A DNA stretch of 64,000 nucleotides. It comes from Palsa-504 sp963739135. Its GTDB lineage: Bacteria; Actinomycetota; Actinomycetes; Streptosporangiales; Streptosporangiaceae. The stretch's first letter is position 1, and every line of letters begins with the position of its first letter. Shown here piece after piece: positions 1-7,220 of this stretch. The notes under the pieces were generated by a model. The model saw nothing but the letters and a program-made list of their open reading frames with translations, did not search any database and was not told the DNA's origin. The stretch spans positions 310,001 to 374,000 of the forward strand of contig CAVTZG010000017.1 in NCBI GenBank assembly GCA_963739135.1, in the 5' to 3' direction. The position numbers and the translations under genes were made by a program.

Positions 1-1582
1 TGGTCTCCAGCTCGAAGCGCGGATCGGAGACGTGCCCGAGCGGGTCGGGCACGAAGGTAGAGATGACCCCGGTGGTGACGGTGATGGTGTCGGAGTCGGC
101 CACCCCGGGGAAGCCGAGCACGGTGACGGTCTGGTCCAGCTGGACCGCGGAGTCGCTGCCGACGGGCAGGTAGGGCAGGTGCAGCGAGGCCGGGTTGACC
201 GGCTGCCCGCTCGAGGTGGCGTAGATCTGGACGACGGCGAAGTCGAGGTAGCCGTCGACGTCCACCGGCCGGGCGCGGTAGCGGGGCACCACCGGCGAGG
301 ACTGGCCGGTGACCAGCTCCACGGTCAGGTAGGCCGGGTTGGGGCCGAGCTGGGTGGACGGCAGGCCCATGGCCACCGCGGCCCCGGCGGCCTGCGGCTC
401 GGCCACGTGGGCGTTGGTCAGGATGAGGCCGTTCGGGCTGATGATCGTGCCCGAACCCCAGCCGGTGTAGTCGGACGGGGAGCCGATCAGCAGCCGGACG
501 GTCGCGGTCTCGGCGTGCTGCAGGACGGATGCCGGCAGGCCGCCGCTCAGCGTGCCGGCGGTAGGCGAGGCGGCGGGCTTGGGCGTCCCCGAGCCGGTGG
601 CCAGCACGCCGACCAGCACACCGGCGATGACGGCGATCACGGCCGCCACGGCGATCATGCGCATCCGCATGCTGAGCACCCGGCGTTCGCGGTTGTGGGC
701 CAGGCGGGCGCTGCTGAGCGGGGGCGTGATGCCCAGTTCCTCACCGGTGGCCGGATCGCCGAGGCGCAGGATCACCGATTCGGTGATCCGCAGCGGTCCG
801 TGCAGCTGTTTCCCGTTCAGGAACGAGCCCCGCCGCGACTGGTCGGTGTAGGTGGCCCCGTTCTGGTCCGAGGTGATCACGCCGTGCGTTTCCCTGGAGA
901 CCAGGGGGTTCATCGACACCAGTTCCAGGGACGGGTCACGGCCGACCCGGACCCGGGTGCCGACGGGGAAGATGCGCTGCTCGCGGCCGAGCCGGGTGAC
1001 CAGCACTGGTGCGGGCGGCTGACCGGGCTGGCCGGGGAGGCCAGCGGAAGGGCCGGGGAGGCCGGCGGCGGGGCCTGGCGTTGCTCCGGCCTGGGTGGGC
1101 ACGGCCTGGGTGGGCACGGCCTGCGGCGACGGGCCGGCGTGGCCGAGCACCTCGGTCCGGGCCGAGGCGATGCGATCCTGCTCGCCGGGAGGCTGGCCGA
1201 CGCGGCCGACCACCTCGGTCTGGGCGGTGGCGATGCGCTGGGCCAACGTGCCGGCGACCACGGCGTTGCCGCCGGCGGCGACGGCGCTCGCCTCGCTGAA
1301 CGGCGTGAAGCGAACTTCTGTGGCGCCTTCTTCGTTACCCAGTAGTGCGGTGACCCTGCTGGTCACCGGGAGGGAGGTGACCCAGCCGTCGGCCCAGATG
1401 CCGCCGGTAACCTCGTCATCGACGAGCCGCCAGGCGTCTCCGTCGGAGACCAGCCGGGCGTGGTGAGCTCCCGCCGTGGGCGTGTCCAGGACAACGTCGG
1501 AGTCCGGCGCGGTGCCGATTCGGACGGTCGCCCCCGGAGGAAAAACGTAAGTGTGCCCCTGGGTGCTGACCCGGATCGACGT
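1..1582 (-). CDS. FHA-domain membrane protein with trypsin-like serine protease domain (partial, C-terminus off window)
   Basis: Read by translating the minus strand from a GTG at 1582; an in-frame TGA lies just upstream (about 1620) and no other start is available. Residues 1-85 form a degenerate FHA-like fold (VRIGTAPDSDVVLDTPTAGAHHARLV). A Pro/Gln/Gly-rich linker follows, then a canonical FHA domain (VRVGRDPS, NPLVSRETHG, RRGSFLNGKQL), a basic stretch, one membrane helix (MIAVAAVIAVIAGVLVGVLA) and the start of a trypsin/HtrA-like domain with its catalytic His (LTNAHVAE) and Asp (GYLDFAVVQI). The active-site Ser motif would lie beyond base 1. The layout implies an inside FHA module that binds phosphothreonine and an outside protease, as in signalling systems that work with Ser/Thr kinases. 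Domain calls are firm; substrate is unknown. Confidence 0.85.
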
Positions 1583-2094
1583 CACGAGGACACCGAGCCA
1601 GGCAGGACGTCCCCAAGATCACCCAAACACATGCCACCAGCCCCCCACTCCCCTCCCCGGCACGCCTGCGGTTCGCCTTCACCGTCAATTCGGACAAATC
1701 AGACTATGCAGGCACTCTTAACCTGAGTCCAGGGGGTATTTTCGTATTTTTTCAACCCGGATTGTACTTCGCGGTCCACAGCACAGTAAATACCGCGAGT
1801 GCGCGGTACGGCCGCCGGTGCGGCCGCGCGAAGCGTCTGCGCAGGCAGGCCGGGTATACCGCAGGCAGCCGTTACCTCACTGATAACTGGGGCACGATCG
1901 GGCGCCGCGTCTTACTGCTGGATTATCCACAGCAGCGGACCTTCAAACCCAGGCCTGTCCAGGTGAGCGGCCCGGACCGGCGGCCCGGGCCGCGGGTGCA
2001 GGTAGTGCGAGCAGCCACCCTGCCTGGCCGGCCGGGGTGCGCGTCGTTACACTGAGCCGCGCAAGCTCAGCAGCCAGCACGGGAGGGGACGTCA
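1583..2094. other. Intergenic region, no gene seen; single DnaA-box-like 9-mer
   Basis: About 510 bases between the FHA protease start and the DUF1508 gene. It contains a short AT-rich patch near 1735-1770, which could hold promoter elements for either side. It also contains one perfect TTATCCACA 9-mer at 1923-1931. I see no cluster of further DnaA boxes, so an origin is not supported. Open frames here have poor composition and no family resemblance. Confidence 0.4.
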
Positions 2095-2280
2095 ATGCCT
2101 GGAAAGTTCGTCCTGGAAAAGGGCAGCACGGGGAAATTCCATTTCAACCTGCACGCCGCTAACGGGCAGGTCATCGCGACCAGCCAGCACTACGAAAGCA
2201 AAGAGTCCGCGCTGCATGGCATCGAGTCGGTCAAGCACAATGCGGCCGACGCCCCGATTGAGGACCAGACCGAAGACTAA
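2095..2280 (+). CDS. YegP-family DUF1508 small protein
   Basis: A 61-residue protein with one DUF1508 unit: GKFVLEKGSTGKFHFNLHAANGQVIATSQHYESKESALHGIESVKHNA. The pattern is the 'F.l....g.f.f.L.a.nG..i..S..Y.sk.aa..gi.svk.na' motif of YegP proteins. E. coli YegP has two such units; single-unit forms are common in actinobacteria. A strong ribosome site (GGGAGGGG) lies just before the ATG. Function in the family is unknown; it is a small cytosolic alpha/beta fold. It is followed by a perfect palindrome that probably ends transcription. Confidence 0.85.
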   Translation: MPGKFVLEKGSTGKFHFNLHAANGQVIATSQHYESKESALHGIESVKHNAADAPIEDQTED

Positions 2281-2287
2281 CGACGGA

Positions 2288-2319
2288 CGCCGGGGGCGCC
2301 GCGCGCGGCGCCCCCGGCG
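2288..2319. terminator. Perfect 32-bp GC palindrome between convergent genes
   Basis: Bases 2288-2303 and 2304-2319 are exact reverse complements (half-site CGCCGGGGGCGCCGCG). The palindrome lies 7 bases after the DUF1508 stop and 34 bases before the convergent gene's stop. No T tract follows on either strand. The position suggests a bidirectional terminator of the U-less actinobacterial kind. Confidence 0.6.
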
Positions 2320-2353
2320 CTGCCCAGATCGGATAGGCCAGACCGGACCGGGC

Positions 2354-2536
2354 CTAGTTGCCCTGGTTGTTCCCGCCGAGGAAGCCCTCGACCTGGTTCT
2401 CCCCGCCCTCGATTTCGCTGTTGAACTTGCCGCCGGTTTTGTCCTCGGCGACCTGCTCGGCCTGGTCCAGGCCCTTGTCCACCACGTCGGAGTGCTCGCT
2501 GGCGAGGTTCTTCGCCTCGTCCATGAAATCCGGCAT
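2354..2536 (-). CDS. MT0933/Rv0909-like antitoxin-family small protein
   Basis: A 60-residue, highly charged, helix-rich protein: MPDFMDEAKNLASEHSDVVD, then AEQVAEDKTGGKFNSEIEGG and a Gly/Asn tail. The Asp/Glu-Lys rich 'ak.la.eh.d.vd.gld.a...d.ktggk' pattern matches the family named after Mycobacterium tuberculosis Rv0909 (antitoxin of a proposed Rv0909-Rv0910 pair). The start at 2536 is preceded by AGGGGAGG. No SRPBCC-type toxin like Rv0910 lies beside it, so a toxin-antitoxin role is not supported here. It may be one of the orphan members common in actinomycetes. Confidence 0.75.
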   Translation of the reverse strand: MPDFMDEAKNLASEHSDVVDKGLDQAEQVAEDKTGGKFNSEIEGGENQVEGFLGGNNQGN

Positions 2537-2620
2537 AGGTCTGCCTCCCCTTGGTTGCCCACGTTGAGCCTTTACCGTAGCAGGCCGCCCGTGACCGCCC
2601 GGCGGCGATAACCTGACCAG

Positions 2621-3013
2621 ATGGTGACGTCGCTGGCCGTGAGCGGGGCGCTCTGGCTGGCGATGATCGCGGCCGCGGCCTGGGGCGCGGTCCGGCTGGC
2701 GCCCGGCGCGCGGATCCCGGTTCACTTCGGTTCCGCCGAGCGCTGTTTCTGGGTGGGCAAGCGGGCCGGGCTGATCATCTGGCCGGCCGCGGGCGCGCTG
2801 TGCTGCGCGACCCTGGGCGGCGTCAGCGCCAGCAGCCTGGCGGCCGGCTGGGTGCCCGGGGTGCGGGACGTGCTGCTGCCCGCGGTCATGTGCGTGCTGC
2901 TCGGTTTCCAGATCGGAGCCCTGGCCCTGGCCCGCCGGGGCACGGCGTCGGCCCCGGCCGCTGGTCGCGGGCGCGGGGCGCAGACCACGGCCCGTTCGGA
3001 TCAAAGAGCCTGA
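2621..3013 (+). CDS. Small membrane protein, DUF1648-like
   Basis: 130 residues with three hydrophobic segments (about 5-25, 50-70 and 82-102) and an IPVHFG motif at about 32-37. That motif recalls the IP.H.. signature of DUF1648, the domain found in SdpI-type immunity and signal proteins. The C-terminal 30 residues are basic and low in complexity, and overlap one copy of the dispersed CCACGGCCCGTTCGG element, so the tail may not be ancestral. No clear ribosome site precedes the ATG; the GTG at codon 2 is an alternative. Function unknown. Confidence 0.6.
   Translation: MVTSLAVSGALWLAMIAAAAWGAVRLAPGARIPVHFGSAERCFWVGKRAGLIIWPAAGALCCATLGGVSASSLAAGWVPGVRDVLLPAVMCVLLGFQIGALALARRGTASAPAAGRGRGAQTTARSDQRA
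2985..2999 (+). repeat. Copy 1 of dispersed CCACGGCCCGTTCGG element (half-site)
   Basis: A 15-base match to the core shared by six places in this window. It sits inside the last codons of the DUF1648-like gene. Only one arm is present, with no inverted partner nearby. Confidence 0.6.
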
Positions 3014-3288
3014 CCCCGGCACCAGATCCTCCCCGGAACCCGGATGCTCCCCGCAAATGTGACGTGTGTGGCTGAGTTGCCGCGGTCGCTTGAGGGAACG
3101 GTGATCGCGAAGGATTTACTACGTTTTTTGATAGGCGGGCTCCTTCCCGATCATGGGCCGCGGCGTAATGGCTGGCGGAATACAAGTGTGGGCTGGGGCG
3201 GGGGTGGCCGTAGCATGTGGACGGGCCGCCGCAGCCGCGGGCGGCTTCGTATCCGGTTGGTATCCGGCTTCGCGGACAGGAAGGCGCC

Positions 3289-4596
3289 ATGAGGATCGAG
3301 AACAGTCCGGCCCGGGGAATGCGGGATCTGCTGCCCGCTGACGTCGCCGTCCGTGACCATGTGCTCGACTCGATCGTGGCGGTCTACCGGCGGTTCGGGT
3401 ACCAGCGGATCGAGACGCCGGCGCTGGAGAACATCGACCGGCTGCAAAGCGGCGAGGGCGCGGACAACGAGAAGCTCATCTACGAGGTGCTGCGGCGCGG
3501 GCTGCCGCCGGAGGTACCAGCCGGGACCCCGCTGCGGGACCTGGTCGACCTGGGGCTCCGGTACGACCTGACGGTGCCGCTGACCCGGTTCTACGGAAAC
3601 CACCGCGCGTCGCTGCCGTCCCCGTTCCGGTCGCTGCAGGTGGGTCCGGTGTGGCGGGCGGAACGGCCGCAGCGGGGCCGCTACCGGCAGTTCTACCAGT
3701 GCGACATCGACATGATCGGCGAGGCCGGCGTGCTGGCCGAGGCGGAGCTGATCGAGGCCACCAGCGAGGCACTGGCCGCGATCGGGCTGACCGGGACGAC
3801 GATCCGGGTGTCGGACCGGCGGTTCCTGTCGGCCCTGGCGGCGGACTGCGGGGTGCCCGATCAGGCCCGGGACGCGTTCTTCATCACGCTGGACAAGCTG
3901 GACAAGATCGGCTGGGAAGGCGTGCGTTCGGAGCTGGGCGAGCTCGGGCTTTCCGCGGTCTCGGTGGCGGCGGCCGAGGAGAAGATCTCGGGGCTGACGG
4001 ACCTGCCGGCTGACAAGCTGGCGGGCGCGCTGGCCGACGCGGTGCCCGGGCTGGCGGCTTCCGTGGTGGAGGACCTGGCGGCCGTGGCGGCCAGCCTGGA
4101 CCGTTTGGCCGCGGAACGCGAGCTGAGCTGGGTGTTCGATCCGACGCTGGTGCGCGGGATGGGGTACTACACCGGGCAGGTGTTCGAGATCGTGCACCCC
4201 GGCATGAACGGGTCGGTGGCCGGCGGCGGGCGCTACGACAAGCTGATCGGGCGCTCGCTCGGGCAGGACGTTCCGGCCTGCGGGTTCTCCATCGGGTTCG
4301 AGCGGATCGTGGACCTGCTGGCCCACAGCCAGGCCCGGGACGCGGTGGCGGTGCTGGTCGAAGCCGAGGTGCCGGTGGCCGATGCGCTGGCCGTGGCGCG
4401 GGAGATGCGGGCCGCGACTTCGCGGGCCGGCTCGGCGGGGCCGGTCGTGGAGACGGTGCGGCGGAGCGGGAAGTTCGGCGCGCAGCTCACGCGGCTTGAG
4501 GCGGCCGGGTTCACCCGGTTCGTACTGGTCAGGTACTCCGACGGCGTGACCGTGGCGGGCGAGCAGCGGGAGCTGGGCAGCGCGCCGGAGGCGTAG
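3289..4596 (+). CDS. hisS: Histidyl-tRNA synthetase
   Basis: 435 residues, normal length for bacterial HisRS. It charges tRNA-His in the cytosol (class II synthetase). Visible motifs are the N-terminal RGMRDLLPADVAVRDHVL with motif 1, motif 2 with RAERPQRGRYRQFYQCDID, the histidine-specific LVRGMGYYTGQVFEI, motif 3 GGGRYDKL...CGFSIGFERI, and the C-terminal anticodon-binding domain (from about 330). The ATG at 3289 was chosen because AGGAAGG lies just upstream and homologs begin near RxxRGxRD. An upstream in-frame start at 3217 would add a non-conserved leader. It is a stand-alone gene. A small hairpin (GGCGC/GCGCC at 4620-4637 followed by CTTTCC) could be its terminator. Confidence 0.96.
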   Translation: MRIENSPARGMRDLLPADVAVRDHVLDSIVAVYRRFGYQRIETPALENIDRLQSGEGADNEKLIYEVLRRGLPPEVPAGTPLRDLVDLGLRYDLTVPLTRFYGNHRASLPSPFRSLQVGPVWRAERPQRGRYRQFYQCDIDMIGEAGVLAEAELIEATSEALAAIGLTGTTIRVSDRRFLSALAADCGVPDQARDAFFITLDKLDKIGWEGVRSELGELGLSAVSVAAAEEKISGLTDLPADKLAGALADAVPGLAASVVEDLAAVAASLDRLAAERELSWVFDPTLVRGMGYYTGQVFEIVHPGMNGSVAGGGRYDKLIGRSLGQDVPACGFSIGFERIVDLLAHSQARDAVAVLVEAEVPVADALAVAREMRAATSRAGSAGPVVETVRRSGKFGAQLTRLEAAGFTRFVLVRYSDGVTVAGEQRELGSAPEA

Positions 4597-4943
4597 CCGC
4601 TGGGCCGAACTCAGGAAATGGCGCTGTTAGCTGCGCCCTTTCCCCGGCATGAGCGGCAGCGGCGGAATGATTTGTGTACAAAGTACGCCTTATCGGCTAT
4701 TTCGTAGCACGTTCTTCTGCATTTGCATTTGCTCTGTTAGGCTGCACGGTGCAGGCCTGAGCTGACAGCATCCGGAGCGCCGGGTAATTCATCAGCAATG
4801 ACATCTCGGCCGTGCCTTAGCGCGGTGATATGGTGCCATGTGTACGCCGCCCTTACCGATCTGGTCTATGCCGGCACCCCTGGTGACCGCCTGGCCTGGC
4901 GAGGCGGCGCCGGAGCGCCAATTCGTCGGTTCCCGGAGTGAAA
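4597..4943. other. Intergenic region, AT-rich promoter zone upstream of XRE regulator
   Basis: About 347 bases. The stretch 4665-4745 is markedly AT-rich for this genome and includes a short palindrome TTTGTGTACAAA near 4672-4683, which could bind the downstream helix-turn-helix protein. No gene is seen. Confidence 0.4.
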
Positions 4944-5831
4944 ATGAGTACGGGTCAGCTGGTGAGCGAGGCTTCTGCCGAATCCCCGGGCCCGACGGTG
5001 CCGCGCATGCTGGTGGGCATCCAGCTGCACCGCCTGCGCGAGGCGGCCGGCGTGACGCCCGAACGAGCCGGGCATGCTATCCGGGCCTCCCGGTCCAAGA
5101 TCAGCCGGATGGAAAACGGCCGGGTGAGCTACAAAGAGCGGGACGTGACGGACCTGCTCACCCTGTACGGCATCACCGACGAGAGCGTCCGCGCGGCCAT
5201 GGTGACCCTGGTCCGGCAGGCCAACTCCCCCGGCTGGTGGTCGAAGTACGACGACATCACGGCCGAATGGTTCGCGGCCTACCTCGGGCTGGAGACGGCC
5301 GCCTCGATGATCCGCACCTTCGAGCTGCAGTTCGTGAACGGCTTGTTCCAGACCGAGGACTACGCGCGCGCCGTCACCATGCTCGGCCACACGGCCGCGC
5401 CCGCGGAGGAGATCGAGCGCCGGGTGAGCCTGCGGCTCAAGCGCCAGGACCTGCTCACCGGCCCCGAACCGCCGCAGGTGTGGTCGGTCCTGGACGAAGG
5501 AGCGCTGCGGCGGCCGGTAGGCGGCCGCGCGGTGATGCAGGCCCAGCTGCAGCGGCTGATCGAGGTAGCCGAACTTCGCCACGTCACGGTGCAGGTCGTG
5601 CCGTTCGCTCGGGGTGGGCACGCTGCCGCGGGCGGGTCGTTCACCATGCTGCGGTTCGCCGATCCGGACGTTCCGGACGTGGTGTACATCGAGCAGCTCA
5701 GCAGCGCGCTGTACCTGGACAAACGCGAGCACGTCGACCAGTACCTGGAGGTCATGAACGAGCTCAGCACCGAGGCGCTGACTCCCGCGCAGAGCGCGCG
5801 TTTCCTGGCCGAGATCATCGCGGAGACCTAG
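4944..5831 (+). CDS. XRE-family regulator with DUF5753 C-terminal domain
   Basis: 295 residues. Residues about 25-80 form a Cro/C1 helix-turn-helix (LHRLREAAGVTPERAGHAIRASRSKISRMENGR). The rest is the DUF5753 domain (PGWWSKYDDITAEWFAAYLGLE, FELQFVNGLFQTEDYARAV, VPFARGGHAAAGGSFTMLRF). These WhiJ-like regulators are many per genome in streptomycetes and relatives, and some influence development and antibiotic production. ATG 4944 is preferred (GGAG five bases upstream) over the in-frame GTG at 4938. The usual small DUF397 partner is absent; the next gene is a different small protein. Confidence 0.9.
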   Translation: MSTGQLVSEASAESPGPTVPRMLVGIQLHRLREAAGVTPERAGHAIRASRSKISRMENGRVSYKERDVTDLLTLYGITDESVRAAMVTLVRQANSPGWWSKYDDITAEWFAAYLGLETAASMIRTFELQFVNGLFQTEDYARAVTMLGHTAAPAEEIERRVSLRLKRQDLLTGPEPPQVWSVLDEGALRRPVGGRAVMQAQLQRLIEVAELRHVTVQVVPFARGGHAAAGGSFTMLRFADPDVPDVVYIEQLSSALYLDKREHVDQYLEVMNELSTEALTPAQSARFLAEIIAET

Positions 5832-5960
5832 CCGCTGTCCTTCCGCTCGAGCCGCAGTCAGGTTCTCACGAAACCGCCGAGGGCCGCGGGCGCCTGCTGA
5901 ATAAGCGGTCCGGCGGCGGGTATAGGCCACTGCTTCAGCTACCGGAAGGAGGCCTAAAGT

Positions 5961-6329
5961 ATGGCCGTCTCAGCGTTTCAGGACTACCCGCTCGCCGACC
6001 GCGACCGGGAATGGGACGGCGCCGCCGCCGAGGAACGGATCCGCAGGTGGGCTGGCGCCGACGACGAGCCGAACGAGAAGTACCGGGACGCCCACGTCTG
6101 GTACGACAGCGACAAGAAGGACAACTTCACCGCGTACCGGCTCATCATCGCGGACGTCATCGACGGGAAGGTCAGGGCCGTGCCGCGCGGGATCCTGACC
6201 GCCGGGAGCATCATGCAGGGCGCCCGGGGCGGAGCCAACCTGCCGGGACAGGACATCGACCGGGTCAAGAGCCACCTGGCCAGGTACTACGCCAAGATGG
6301 GCGAGACGGCTCCCTGGGACCGCCCCTGA
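5961..6329 (+). CDS. Small protein resembling DUF6582-type domain
   Basis: 122 residues, acidic, cytosolic. The C-terminal part (AVPRGILTAGSIMQGARGGANLPGQDIDRVKSHLARYYAKMGE) resembles the 'vaVPraifaaaaalqGarGGvdiPeaD...vk.hi.rYY.kmg' segment I know from DUF6582 and from tails of some phage capsid maturation proteins. No protease residues are evident. A very strong ribosome site (GGAAGGAGG) precedes the ATG. It follows the XRE/DUF5753 gene by 130 bases on the same strand and could be its functional partner. It ends in one copy of a CTGAGCCGGGTGTTA direct repeat that is duplicated just downstream. Confidence 0.7.
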   Translation: MAVSAFQDYPLADRDREWDGAAAEERIRRWAGADDEPNEKYRDAHVWYDSDKKDNFTAYRLIIADVIDGKVRAVPRGILTAGSIMQGARGGANLPGQDIDRVKSHLARYYAKMGETAPWDRP

Positions 6330-6353
6330 GCCGGGTGTTAGCTGAGCCGGGTG

Positions 6354-6995
6354 TTACAGGTCCAGGCTGGTGCCGGGCTCGAGCCGGGCCACCGGCGCGC
6401 CGCTGGGACCGGCCGCGACGGACAGCATCCGGGTGAACAGGGCCAGCCCGTTGTCGTTGAGGATCGCCTCGTGGATGGCATAGCCCCGGTCGGGCGCGAC
6501 CTGGCGGAAGTAGTCGATCATCTCCCCGGCCTTCAGCCAGGGCGCGCTGATCGGGACCAGCAGGGTCCGGACCGGTTCTTCGGGGACGGTGTAGGAGTCG
6601 CCGGGGTGGAACACCTCGCTGTCGACCAGGAACCCGGTGTTGACGACCAGCGGGATGTCCTGGTGGATCAGCGCGTGATCCACGCCGTAGACGTGCACGT
6701 CGAACCCGGCGACCTCGAGCGCGTCGCCGTGCTTGACCTCGTGCACCCGGTCGCCGAAGTCACCGAACTGGGCGCAGATCGACTGGTTGGCCCACAGGGT
6801 CAGGTCCGGATCCGTGGACAGGGCGGCGCGGATCGCGTCGGCGTCGAGGTGGTCCGGGTGCTCGTGGGTGACCAGGACCGCGGCGGCGCCGTCCAGGGCG
6901 GCCGGGGCATCGCTGAAGCTGCCCGGGTCGATGACCAGGACGGCGCCGTCCTTCTCCAGCCTGACGCACGAGTGCCCGAGCTTGGTGAACCGCAT
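6354..6995 (-). CDS. UlaG-like metal-dependent hydrolase (metallo-beta-lactamase fold)
   Basis: 213 residues. It starts MRFTKLGHSCVRLEKDG and carries the metal-binding VTHEHPDHLD (HxHxDH variant) plus later His/Asp positions (FHPGDSY). These mark the UlaG/YtnP-like branch of the metallo-beta-lactamase fold, and the full length of about 210-220 residues fits. The substrate cannot be read from sequence; family members hydrolyse lactones, phosphoesters or are uncharacterised. It converges with the preceding gene, with about 25 bases between stops. It has a TAGGCT-type weak leader and no obvious operon partner. Confidence 0.88.
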   Translation of the reverse strand: MRFTKLGHSCVRLEKDGAVLVIDPGSFSDAPAALDGAAAVLVTHEHPDHLDADAIRAALSTDPDLTLWANQSICAQFGDFGDRVHEVKHGDALEVAGFDVHVYGVDHALIHQDIPLVVNTGFLVDSEVFHPGDSYTVPEEPVRTLLVPISAPWLKAGEMIDYFRQVAPDRGYAIHEAILNDNGLALFTRMLSVAAGPSGAPVARLEPGTSLDL

Positions 6996-7044
6996 CGCTA
7001 GCCTCCAGCCTCACGGGTGCCTCGCCAGTGGGCGGACCGGGATA

Positions 7045-7060
7045 CCACGGCCCGTTCGGC
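7045..7060 (+). repeat. Copy 2 of dispersed CCACGGCCCGTTCGGC element (half-site)
   Basis: A 16-base exact match to the core (ACCACGGCCCGTTCGGC context) in the divergent intergenic region between the UlaG-like gene and the hybrid kinase. Single arm; no inverted partner is seen. Confidence 0.65.
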
Positions 7061-7220
7061 ATCATAGGCCTTGACGGCACCGATGCGGCCGATCAGGCCA
7101 GCGCGGCAGCCGGTCGGCGCGCTGGCCGGTCAATTAGCCCGCGGGAGGGTTACGTTATCCTGCTCCGGGAAGCTGCCTGGTGGCTCGACAGGATGACCGG
7201 ACGGGTAAGGGGCTGAGGCC

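Noticed and set aside
32..1345. Plus-strand open frame of 437 codons at the left edge
   Set aside because: His/Gly/Asp/Arg-rich shadow of the minus-strand FHA/protease gene, whose frame shows clear domain motifs.
1923..1931. TTATCCACA as part of a replication origin
   Set aside because: A single box without further copies, dnaA, dnaN or AT-rich unwinding region.
2354..2536. Toxin-antitoxin module
   Set aside because: Only the antitoxin-family protein is present; no adjacent toxin candidate.
3217..3288. Longer N-terminus for hisS
   Set aside because: Extra residues are not like any HisRS, and AGGAAGG sits before the ATG at 3289.
7045..7060. Dispersed element as a conserved peptide (HGPFG) rather than a DNA repeat
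   Set aside because: The HGPFG reading appears only in non-coding frames; the full copies are inverted repeats and orientation varies, so the signal is at DNA level.
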